Source: Dimorphilus gyrociliatus (lineage: Eukaryota; Annelida; Polychaeta; Dinophilidae). From it: DNA of 61,341 nucleotides. This document shows positions 46,446 to 55,462 of this stretch, piece after piece. The DNA lies in the NCBI GenBank assembly GCA_904063045.1, contig CAJFCJ010000065.1:1-61341 (forward strand), read 5' to 3'. Every line of letters begins with the position of its first letter. Position 1 is the stretch's first letter. A program made the translations under genes and the position numbers. The notes under the pieces were generated by a model. The model did no database searches, was not told the DNA's origin, and saw nothing but the letters and a program-made list of their open reading frames with translations.

Positions 46446-46557
46446 TCATTTCCTATTTTCCTATTATGACCATTAAATCTAGTATGATTTGCAACAAGGC
46501 ACCAAACTAAAATTCTATTGGCTGAGTGATATTTTTCTGAATGACGTAAACAACTGC

Positions 46558-46570
46558 TTGAGTATTTATA
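46558..46570 (+). promoter_or_regulatory. TATA-box-like element upstream of small zinc-protein gene
   Basis: TATTTATAAGG lies about 135 bases before the ATG at 46699. A (GA)n tract (46621-46640) lies between them, in the presumed 5' leader. Assignment is by position only. Confidence 0.35.
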
Positions 46571-46698
46571 AGGAAAGTACTTGCTTAAATGATGAATAAC
46601 TCATAAGTAAAATCATTGCAAAGAGAGAGAGAGAGAGAAAGAAAGAGGGATCTATATCTTATTTCTACTGATAAATCTCAACAAACCTTTTAATTGCA

Positions 46699-46878
46699 AT
46701 GGAAAATGAAATAAATAAGAAATTGAAACCTTTGTTTAAATCTTCCATAAACAAAAGAACTATTGTTCAAACTACTTTCTGTAAATGGTGTTCAAGTCTA
46801 ATTGTGGAAAATAAAGCACTGGGTTTCAACTTTAAACTATGTACAAATTGCTTTCTTTTGCTTCAAAATACTGATTAA
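46699..46878 (+). CDS. 59-residue protein with a CxxC...CxxC zinc-ribbon pattern
   Basis: An uninterrupted frame from ATG 46699 to TAA 46878 encodes 59 residues. The N-terminal half is Lys-rich (KKLKPLFKSS). The C-terminal half has FCKWC and, 16 residues later, LCTNC, a spacing suited to one zinc ion. AATAAATAAAT follows within about 40 bases of the stop and a TATA-like motif precedes it, so it has the look of a short complete gene. No family is recognised. A truncated MULE-type N-terminal finger is an alternative, since those proteins also start with paired CxxC motifs; the HxxC pair they need is missing here. Confidence 0.45.
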   Translation: MENEINKKLKPLFKSSINKRTIVQTTFCKWCSSLIVENKALGFNFKLCTNCFLLLQNTD

Positions 46879-47112
46879 AATACAAACTGAACATATTTGA
46901 CAAATATAACAATGAATAAATAAATTTCGCAATTCTGTTTACTGTTTATTATTACTTTATTTTATTTGTACAAAATATTTTCTAATTTGAAATAAAATAT
47001 ATGTACTTTGTTGTATTGTAATTGTAGGAATTTCTGCTTTCTTCAGAACAATATTCAGAGCAATATATCCTAAATTATCTTTAACTAATTCAAAAACTGA
47101 TGAAAATAGTAT

Positions 47113-49013
47113 GGGGTCAGGACATTTCGGCCCAGGACAGTTCGGCCCACTTTTGGACATTTCGGCCCATTCTAAGGCAGTCATACTAAAGGCATTGTGT
47201 CTCACTTGAAGATAGGTTTAGTACTTATGAATTGATAAATATGACAAATATAATTTTTATTTTGTGAACATTTATGTTTATTTTTTTAATATAAAAAACA
47301 ATTTACAAATAGTAAGGAGTGTTAAGTTTAATAACTAAAATGCAGAACAAGAAATAACAAATTTTAACAGATATTTAAATCAACAAGTCTATCCAATAAT
47401 TCATCTAAACTCAATTCTCTTTCTTCAAATTTACTCCACAACTGGAATATTTTAAATTCTAAATCTTTATACTTCTTCTGTATTTTTCTCAACTTTTTTT
47501 CAGACAATAACTTTTCAAAGATCTCTACTAATTCAGCTTCTCTTTTCAATTCTTTTATGAGAGAATAAAAGTTCTCATCCATTTTCAAATTTTTGTTGAG
47601 TCTGGAATGCCATGCCTGAACATGATTGTTTGTTCTCACAATTAATTGATAAACAGACCAGAATTGAGGAGGCCAAGTACTGCTTTTAATGAATGTTACT
47701 TCTATATATTCAAGCAAATCTGTAAACAATTTCTTTGGTCTTTACTCTCTTTATATCTAGAAGCTTTTGTTCTTAATGATTCTAGTTCTGGCAAGTCTTC
47801 AATACTATCTTTAAATTTAAGGATAATATCTTCTGCTATTCTTTTACCAGTTTTTCCATTGTCACCAGTTGCCATTTCTTTTAAGTCCATTCTTGATTGA
47901 AGAACACTTTCTATGTTTTTATGCAATTTATGAAGAAGGTTTTCATTTTTTACAATGAACTTTGATCCCTTTTGTAATATGTATGCAGGACAAGGAGCTT
48001 TGGCATATCTCTGAGTACATCTCCAGGTGATTGAACTTTTGGTTTTTCTTTTTACAGAATATGAACAGTTTTTGTGTAGAAGTAAGTCTTTATTTTTTGT
48101 ACTTCCACCTACAACTATTTTGAAATCATCTCTTTCTGTTTCCATGATCTTAAATGAAGTTTCATCACTTATATCAACTCTCTTTGCCATGTCTTGTCCA
48201 TGTTCAGGAAAGTTCAACTCTTTTTCATTGTTTGGTGATTCAGGTGAATTGAAGTCAAAGGAAAGTCTTAACTGTTAAAATTTATGGTGAAATAATAATA
48301 TCTTTGAACAAATGAAATTACCTGATTTGTATTCGTTTCACTTGTATTATTCATTGATGATTCTAAATTAACAACAGTTTCATCATATTCTGGATGAATT
48401 TTACTCTGATGATAATTATCTATTTTCTTTAATTTAATAAATAATTTTTGTTTGCTGACATCATGGCAATCAGGACAATAATCTGCATCTTAATATATAG
48501 GTGATATAGCATTATACCTGAGAAAGTTAGAGAGTTTACTTACATTTTGAACACTTTGTATGATAAAAATGTCTGCACAACTTGCATCTGAATTTTCTTT
48601 GTGTCCAATGAAATCTTAGTCCACACTTCCAAAAGTTTTTCAAATTCATGTTGTAATTTCTATTGAAGCTTCTATGATAAATGAAGAAAAGAAATATGCT
48701 TTCTACTTTTTCTCAAAACAGGAAAAGGAAATTGTAAAACAATGTAAAATATACTTCAGAAATAAGGAAAACTTGTATCCATTATTCTGAAAATATTTTG
48801 AATTTTATAATAATTATTTTACATATCTGGAATTACTATATTATATTACTTATTATATTTTTAAAATTGATTTGCTTTTTCTTATTTATTGTATTTAATT
48901 CATAATTAACTCAAAAAGTCATAAAATGGGCCAAAATGTCCAAAAGTGGGCAGAACTGTCCTGGGCCGAAATGTCCTGGGCTGAAATGTCCTGGGCTGAA
49001 ATGTCACTGCACC
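47113..49013 (-). mobile_element. Internally deleted FLYWCH-MULE, family 2 (1901 bp)
   Basis: The ends carry tandem CATTTCGGCCCAGGA-type words (47113-47185 and 48930-49013; the right end reads GGTGCAGTGACATTT inward). Flanking 9-mers AAATAGTAT (47104-47112) and AAATAATAT (49014-49022) are a target duplication with one difference. The element is therefore bounded at both sides, unlike its relatives in the palindrome arms. Confidence 0.88.
47364..48649 (-). pseudogene. Family-2 MULE transposase with internal deletion
   Basis: Exon 1 (48544-48649) and exon 2 (48322-48488) splice in phase 1 here, giving KCSKYADYCPDC and showing what the palindrome copies lost. Exon 3 starts at 48271 with the FLYWCH finger (GGSTKNKDLL, ITWRC) and runs to about 47735. 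There it is fused to the last exon (FTDLLEYIEV, RTNNHVQAWH, Lys/Glu-rich C-terminus to 47364). The deletion removes both catalytic Asp blocks and shifts the frame. A short AAAG shared by both sides lies at the junction. The third acidic position reads Gln in NNHVQAWH instead of Glu. Confidence 0.85.
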
Positions 49014-49248
49014 AAATAATATATCTGTTAAAGGAATATTGAGAGGATGGGTGTCACGTGATACATCATATTATTACATTATGCATCATAACTTACATTT
49101 GACAGATTTTACTAAAATTTGTAAAAGATTAGGCTATGATCATGTTTATTCAATGCACAAAAAAAATGGAAGCTGAAAATGCTAAATTCTTAATAAGAAT
49201 ATGCAAACTTGTAAATTGTAAGTAATATTTGTAATCATTTTCCATCTA

Positions 49249-50021
49249 ATGTTTGTTATTTTCTTCTATTTATGTTAAAAGGCTTACCATTTAACTCTAA
49301 CAGTGATGGCTGGATAAAAAGAAAAGAAGCAATTGAATTGAAGTGTTTTAGAAAAAATTCTATATGTTAGATATCTTTTTTTTTTCTATTTTCACTTTCT
49401 TCTTTCATGGTCCTTTATCCAACAACAGATATCTATGCAGTCAATGCTTCAAACATAGATACAAATCAAATAAACTATCTAATTTTAAGAAATAAACAAA
49501 AAAATTATCCAATACAAGGCCATTTTTCAACTAAAAACAATTTTTGTAAACATGCCAAATTTTTTATTAGAGCACCAGTAAAATACAACAAGACTTTTGG
49601 TGTGTCACTAGCATCATACTCAGATAAAATATATAAGAAAATTTTCCAAAAATTAAATTCCAGTTTATGGGTCACATGCTCCTTTCATCAACTTGACGGT
49701 TGGTATAAGATTCCTTAAAAAGTGTCTTAATATTCAACACATAAAATGTTATTTTTACAAGAAATTCAGTTAATATTAGCCAGTTCAACTAATTCTATTT
49801 GGACTAATTATTTCTTTTCACCCTTTTACAATGATAATCCAATTCACTTAAGATATTATATCAAGTCAAAAACTTATGGAATTATGCCAACAGTCTTTAC
49901 TGATACATTTCAACTATATGATTCATGCACCTTTGTTTGTGGTTTAATCAATAAGTCACTCGATGTGTATTCATGCAAAAGTATCAGATATTTTCAAAAA
50001 GTTTGTAAAAGGTCCTCATAA
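49249..50021 (+). CDS. Secreted protein with an unknown Cys-containing domain (3 exons)
   Basis: A 25-nt exon (49249-49273), then exons 49429-49698 and 49780-50021, join through phase-1 GT-AG introns. The first join yields a leader, MFVIFFYLYIYAVNA. The body has paired landmarks FCKHAKFFIRAP, then VTCSFHQLD, then SIWTNYFF...IKSKTYGIM...CTFVCGLIN. These recur in a second copy at 50701-51258, so it is a real repeated domain that I cannot name. The frame ends at 50021, but a donor-like AAAAG|GTCCT just before the stop means another exon could follow. Confidence 0.55.
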
Positions 50022-50200
50022 AAAATGACTTGTAACAAAATAGTTTGTTTGAATAGAACTTTTTTGCATTCTTTCAACATTGTACAACACCTATAAATTA
50101 TGGAGGGATATACTGTTCAATTGGTTATTCACTTTTTTTCTCAAAAAGAATGTTAATTGATGTTAACTGTGTAGAAAATATCAAAAATGGCTAGTACTTA

Positions 50201-51258
50201 GTGTTTTTGTTTCTTTCAGTAGTCATAATATATAGGTCTATTTTCTCCATAGTTAATGGATCAGTAATAAATGACCAAGTAAAATTTTCCATGATTCATT
50301 TGGAAGAGGATAAATCAGTGACAAAAGGAATTTTAAAAATCAAAACATTTGAAAATGAATTTTTTGCCATTTTTAATAAGTTTTCAGTTATTGTTCTCAA
50401 TGGCTTCTGTTCAAAATTGGGTTATAATTCACTCCATTCACTATCTTACCCATGGCAAATAGTTGACAAAAATGCTAGTTTTCTAAAAATGATGTGTAAT
50501 AATATAATACCAAATTGTTTTCTGTAAGTGTTGAGAATGATTGAACAAATTCATGAGACATCAGAACACATCCATCTTCTAGAGATATTTTAAACTATTC
50601 GAAACAAGATGGAAGTAAAAATGGATTGTTTTTGATTTGTTACAAGAAAAGTAAATCTATTGATACATATTGATTTTATTGATTATTAACATCATTTGAT
50701 ATGATTGCAGAATATTTTTCCACTGAAATAAAAGAGAATAAATATCAATTATATTTCCATGAAAATTTCAAATACTATAAAGTATATTCTTATCCAAAAT
50801 ACAGAAAGGAAATATGTAAGAAAAGCGGTTTTATTATTCAATATCCAATGGTTTCAAGGAATATTTCAAGGCAAATGAAACTATTTTTAAATATAAGTAA
50901 ATCTGTACTGATTGATGAAATATCCCAAAATGTTGATAATGTTTATTGTTCATATATGGAATCTGAAGGTTTAAAATATAAAAATTTCCAAAATATTTGG
51001 ATAAACTTTGAAATGAAATGTTTTACTTTGTGTTTCTTTTTTTTTGAAGATTTTCAAATATTTGAATACAATAAAGCAAATAACTGGACAAAGTATTTCT
51101 TATCATATGTCACAGATTCAATTATGACATATTATATCAATTCCAAAACATATGGCCTACTAGTAATGGCCTATGATTCTTATAGATCAATTGCCTACTT
51201 AAATTCATCAATTTTGTACTGCCACATAATTTGTGTCAATGACACTGATGGAAGATAG
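50201..51258 (+). CDS. SRCR-like segment and second copy of the unknown domain
   Basis: The frame from about 50220 (acceptor TTTCAG) to 50527 contains GILKIKTFENEFFAIF and NGFCSKLGYNSLH, which fit the G-x-L/V-E-V and V-x-C-x-x-L-G-Y landmarks of a divergent SRCR domain. A separate frame, 50701-51258, repeats the domain of the preceding gene (EICKKSGFIIQYP, NVYCSYMESEG, NNWTKYFLSY, NSKTYGLLV, CHIICVNDT). I could not fix the intron between them or a signal peptide, so they may be exons of one gene with 49249-50021 or a tandem partial copy. Confidence 0.4.
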
Positions 51259-51619
51259 TTGTTTTGAAGAAAGTGATTTTTTAGAGGTGTCTATAGGCTG
51301 TTTTTTTTAGAACAATCTTTCAAATTATAATTATAATTGTAAAAAAACAGAAAAAAATACCATATTTAACTTGCCAGAGTATTGAAAATTATAGCTTTGC
51401 GAACTGTATAATATTTTCTCCGAAACAAGAACTTACATTGACTCTTCTTCTTTTACCCTCAATTCACAATTTAAATGTTATCTAACCAGATTTTTTTAAT
51501 GTTACAAATTTCTAGCTTACTAATTGATAATCTGATGGTAAACTTTTTAAATTGCTTTACAAAATTTAAAGGACCAGTCTACTACCAAAAAATTCAGAGT
51601 ATCTAATAAGCACATTTTT

Positions 51620-52130
51620 GGCTTTTAAGAAAAGAGAGGAAAAGGAACATCTGAATGATCTGGAAGGTTATCATCAAAGGCTGAATAAAATTGTTGAAGA
51701 AAATGTTTCTTTTTATTTAGTGATTGATGAGTTAAAGAGGGAGGCAGACCTGATAAATCTGTAAAAAAAGCATTTCAAATGAAAGAAAGATAATTAGACT
51801 TCAAAGGAAGATTTATACCCAAATTGAAAAAGATCTTTTCTTAATTTGGGAAAATTTTATAAAAGGTGAAATCAATGGAAAATAACTTCTGGAGCTGTGC
51901 TTTTTTTTAAAACTTGAAAAAAGTTTGTCTTTGTTTTATAGGTGTTTACAAATAATCAATACACAATTTATTTGTAAACCCAAAGCAGCATATTATAAAA
52001 AGTTTTCTGTTAATTTGTATTACATCATACATTTACATTTAAATGAAATTTGTTTTAATTTATGTTTTCTTTTGGCTCATAGATGTTTTCTTTCAGTTCA
52101 TGGACATTTTCTGTCAACCCCTAATTGTAT
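51620..52130 (+). pseudogene. MULE transposase C-terminal relic with family-3 terminus
   Basis: Plus-strand translation near 51640-51760 gives DLEGYHQRLNKIVEENVSFY and LVIDELKREADLINL before a stop, matching the block after the third acidic residue in the intact transposase. Downstream, TAGATGTTTTCTTTCAG and ATGGACATTTTCTGTC at 52080-52125 are the family-3 terminal words. The 5' part is missing. Confidence 0.75.
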
Positions 52131-52149
52131 TGATACCAATTGATTGAAA

Positions 52150-52260
52150 GGTTCCCTTACAACCTTGAAAGTTCTATCTATGAACCATATCTTAGATTTT
52201 GATAGAACTTCTAACTGCCTTGCTGTTGCTAAAACTAATATTCAAATATTTGTCACAATT
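52150..52260 (-). pseudogene. MULE relic around the first catalytic Asp
   Basis: The minus strand reads ILVLATARQLEVLSKSKIW, then FIDRTFKVVREPF, without a stop, equivalent to LNLLSKSNCWYIDGTFKIV in the intact protein. It lies tail-to-tail with the relic at 51620-52130, so the two halves have been rearranged or come from two insertions. Confidence 0.75.
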
Positions 52261-52369
52261 CAGGGACAATATGAATGAATTTTTTCAAAGTAATTGTAGT
52301 ATAATGTTCTCAAAAAAACTGACATTACATTTACATCAATTGGCGGAATGAATTGTAGAGTTTATTAAA

Positions 52370-52510
52370 TTATTTAAATATGCTCAGGAAGAATAAGACA
52401 GCTATTAATTTGTTCTTACGGTTTAGGAGCAATGAACTTGGGTACGAAATGGCAAGACCGGGGTTAGGGTCTTACCAAACATTTCAACACATTTTTTGTC
52501 GCATTCTTAC
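52370..52510. mobile_element. Diverged TTAGGG-type short element
   Basis: AGGAAGAATAAGACAGCTATTAATTTGTTCTTA aligns by eye with the interior of the 22112 element. GGGGTTAGGGTCTTACC and ATTTTTTGTCGCA follow. Ends are poorly preserved. Confidence 0.45.
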
Positions 52511-52628
52511 CTAGATGTTGGATGTTCTTTGTTTTATTTTACAGTTTCAAGCTCAGTTATATCAATGAGTTATTTGAATATAACAAAGTAGGAATAACAT
52601 TGATAATATCTTGTACTTGGGCGTTTTT

Positions 52629-53591
52629 CTAATCTCGAGTTGTTTGTACTTGCAAAATACGACTAGGAACAACTATATTAATTTTTGCTGAAGAATTCAA
52701 AGATGCTTGACATTTGCCAAAAAAGAAATTTCTAATATTTTTTCTAAATGACACTTGGAATAAAATATAAATAAATAAATTTGAAGAATTATTGATAAGA
52801 TACGTATGATATAGGATGACATTTGTTGGAAATATGCCAACAGTTGCTAATATAATTGGAAACCAACTGAGTATAAATATTGTTGTAACTCCAAATAGCA
52901 TAGTTGCAATTTTAATATTTTTAATAAACAGTTTAAAATCACTTGTAATAAGGTGATTTTTCTTGAATTTTATACTCCTTGAATAAATGACTTTATAGAT
53001 CAATCCATAAATTGCATATAAAATAATGAAAGCTGAAATAAATACAAAGGAAAGAAGGTATCTATGAACTTGATAAATTATTCCAGTTACAGGAAAACAG
53101 CTATTTGATATGCAGTCATCATAGAGGTGATCATTTCTGACTTTGTACATTAGAGCATTGTATACACCAGCTGCCAATCCAGCTATGCCAATCAACATAA
53201 ACATATTCTTTATATGTTTTTTTTCAAGTCTTGTAAGAGGCCTACATATGCAAAACCACCTTTCAATAGCAACAAATAGAAAAGTAAATGAAGAAGTGAC
53301 AAGGAGAAAATGATAAAGAAACATAGTGATTTTACAAACTATGTTAGTTTTAATGAAACCCAATTCCAAAATAATAATATAAGGACCACATGTTGCACAT
53401 ATCATAACATCAATAATTGCCATACCTTTTATAAAGATATCATTAGGATTGAATGTTTTCTTGAAATCATACAAAAATAAAATAAGAACATTGGAAAATA
53501 TGCCAATGGTGATTGTAGTTAGAACAAAAATTAAAAATGATTTAAAATATATTAAATCTATTCCATCTTCGCAAAATGTTCTATTTTCCAT
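52629..53591 (-). CDS. Class A (rhodopsin-like) G-protein-coupled receptor, single exon
   Basis: The first ATG at 53591 gives 320 residues; an in-frame TTG five codons upstream is not a likely start. Seven hydrophobic segments are visible. The N-terminus has an NRT glycosylation site. TM2 carries AIIDVMICA. TM3 ends VAIERWFCICRP, the E-R-W/Y motif. TM6 has ILSWFPII in place of the common C-W-x-P. TM7 reads NNSSNLFIYILF, a variant of N-P-x-x-Y lacking the proline. Cys residues before TM3 and in the second extracellular loop can pair. The ligand is unknown; the sequence is peptide-receptor-like at best. A lineage-expanded orphan receptor is likely. No intron is needed. Confidence 0.88.
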   Translation of the reverse strand: MENRTFCEDGIDLIYFKSFLIFVLTTITIGIFSNVLILFLYDFKKTFNPNDIFIKGMAIIDVMICATCGPYIIILELGFIKTNIVCKITMFLYHFLLVTSSFTFLFVAIERWFCICRPLTRLEKKHIKNMFMLIGIAGLAAGVYNALMYKVRNDHLYDDCISNSCFPVTGIIYQVHRYLLSFVFISAFIILYAIYGLIYKVIYSRSIKFKKNHLITSDFKLFIKNIKIATMLFGVTTIFILSWFPIILATVGIFPTNVILYHTYLINNSSNLFIYILFQVSFRKNIRNFFFGKCQASLNSSAKINIVVPSRILQVQTTRD

Positions 53592-53599
53592 CTTTACCA

Positions 53600-53940
53600 A
53601 CTGCAAACTGCAATATGAAATTAAAGAATGTCAGACAAAGACCATTAGATACTGCAAAGTGTTTCTAAGTAAATAATATATAACCTACAGAAAGGTTTTA
53701 ATATTTTACATTGTCTAGGCAAAGTGCAGAGTATAATCGTCTTACTATGGTATTGTGTTAAATAAACCAAATGTAATTGCAGTCATCAAAGCCAGACAAC
53801 ACACAGTATAAAGAATGTTTGTTACAGAACCATTACATTTACAAAGTGAAATCTAAAATGTATTTTTTCTTTGCTATAACAAGGCTTTTTTTTGCATAAT
53901 TTATTCTATTAGAGTTGAAAGACAAAAAACATTCATCCTT
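53600..53940. other. Upstream region of the GPCR, nothing recognised
   Basis: AT-rich DNA with no coding signal; presumed 5' flank of the minus-strand receptor gene. Confidence 0.35.
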
Positions 53941-54059
53941 GGTCAAATTTGGGATAAAAGTCAAGGTTGAAATTGGGTTTGGAAAAAAAATGAATTATTG
54001 TATTTTTTGCTGAGTGAGTCTGAACTTAATATTAGGGAAAGTAAAATGAAGCAGGTAAA

Positions 54060-54270
54060 TACTAGGTCTGGGTTAGGGTTAGGGAAAAACTACAAAACAG
54101 TGGGTCTTTTCAACAACATCCATATCAAAACATTAGATCTATGGCTATTTAACAGCTCAGGTCTCAGTATTTTTGAGCCAATGTGGAGTATATGTAAAAA
54201 GAAAATAATGGCACACGTGCCAAGACATAAGAATAATCTGTGGAAGGTGTTAAAAAAGAAGTTTTTTTAA
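54060..54270 (+). pseudogene. Possible Tc1/mariner C-terminal relic with TTAGGG words
   Basis: After GGGTTAGGGTTAGGG (about 54068-54082) the open frame reads GLSIFEPMWSICKKKIM and LWKVLKKKF. The placement of MW followed by basic residues is like the D-L-N-P-I-E-x-L-W segment of Tc1 transposases, but the acidic residue region is degraded. Weak assignment. Confidence 0.35.
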
Positions 54271-54394
54271 ATTTCAATATTTTAACTTTCCTAGATGAAA
54301 ATAGCGCTCTTTTTGGAGATAATATGGTATTTGTATACATACTGTATATTTGTTATCCATATTCTACTATAGAAAAGTAGCATTAAACTAGCAT

Positions 54395-54530
54395 TGCCCA
54401 GTGCTAATAGCACTAAGAGACTGCTTCCCAAGGGTCAAGGAAAACTCATCGCTCAGAAAAGTTGTCCCCTTTTTGGGGAAAGTCATTCTCTTTTTAGGAA
54501 AAATTGTCCCCTTCTTGCAAGAGCAAGTTT
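54395..54530. repeat. Inverted word and short tandem 'TTGTCCCC' units
   Basis: AGTGCTAATAGCACT (palindromic, near 54400-54414) is followed by three spaced units ending TTGTCCCCTTTTTGGGG, CATTCTCTTTTTAGG and TTGTCCCCTTCTTGC. The pattern recalls the tandem-unit ends of the MULEs here, but no partner end or transposase was found. Confidence 0.4.
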
Positions 54531-54610
54531 TATCATTTTCAAAAAAGAAAGAGAAAAAAGTATATATAATATATTTATTGTACAATGAGAAATTTCTTTT
54601 TTGTAGTTAG

Positions 54611-55462
54611 CAAACTAAAGCTCTGCTTTTGGGAAAACTGGTAAATCATTCTCTATTTGTAATTTCTCTGTTTTGAGTAAGGAAATAGTCCTGATATTCA
54701 AGGCCATTCAAATTGCATTTTTCATACCAAGTTATTGAATCAGAAACTAACGATACTACTCTGGCATCAGGAGAGTGTATATCTTCAACAGGAAGCATAT
54801 GATGTCCTACAAACAACAGGTTTGTTAATACCAATGAGAAAAATAAATATCTGTAAGTTGTCTTACACTACATAGAACCTTTAAAATTTCTACACAAAAT
54901 ATCACAAATTGATTTATGGTTAAGAGGGTAAGTGTTGTTGGGTTTGTCCTACTTTTATGTTGGCTAAAGGATTCAACTAAGGGTTAGGTGGACTTTTCTC
55001 TTACCAACAATAAGACAATAGCCCAAATTTTTCGGACACACTCCAAGATCTCTTAAGGTTCTGGTTAGTTGAGATTTTAGGTACAGTTATCCGACGTAAG
55101 TATTAGGGTAAAGATTGAAAACTCATGCCTTTTTTCCTATTTTTAACCCTAATCATTATCTAAATAAACATTGTCTATTTGACTACTCAGATTTTCTTAG
55201 TGAACTGAATCAAAAACATTTTTATTATGTAAAATAATAGAAGACAAAAAGTAAGAGTATAAAGATAGAATTTTATATAGAAAGTCTTTTTCTCAAATTT
55301 AGAACGTATTGAATAAATTTTCCAAATGTATAAATATCATTAATTTCATGAAAATTTCTAAAAATTTTATACTTTTCCCAACAAACATAAAATTTCTTTT
55401 TCTTTGTCTAAAACAATGAAAAAAAATCTCGAGTTGAAAAAAAAAAAAAGAGAAATCTTTAA
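54611..55462. other. Intergenic, no gene seen
   Basis: Only short frames without support. Poly-A/T tracts near 55437-55450. It lies beyond the 3' end of the receptor locus. Confidence 0.4.

Noticed and set aside
54388-54610. Three overlapping short ORFs on both strands
   Set aside because: They follow the short 'TTGTCCCC' repeat units and have no recognisable protein features.
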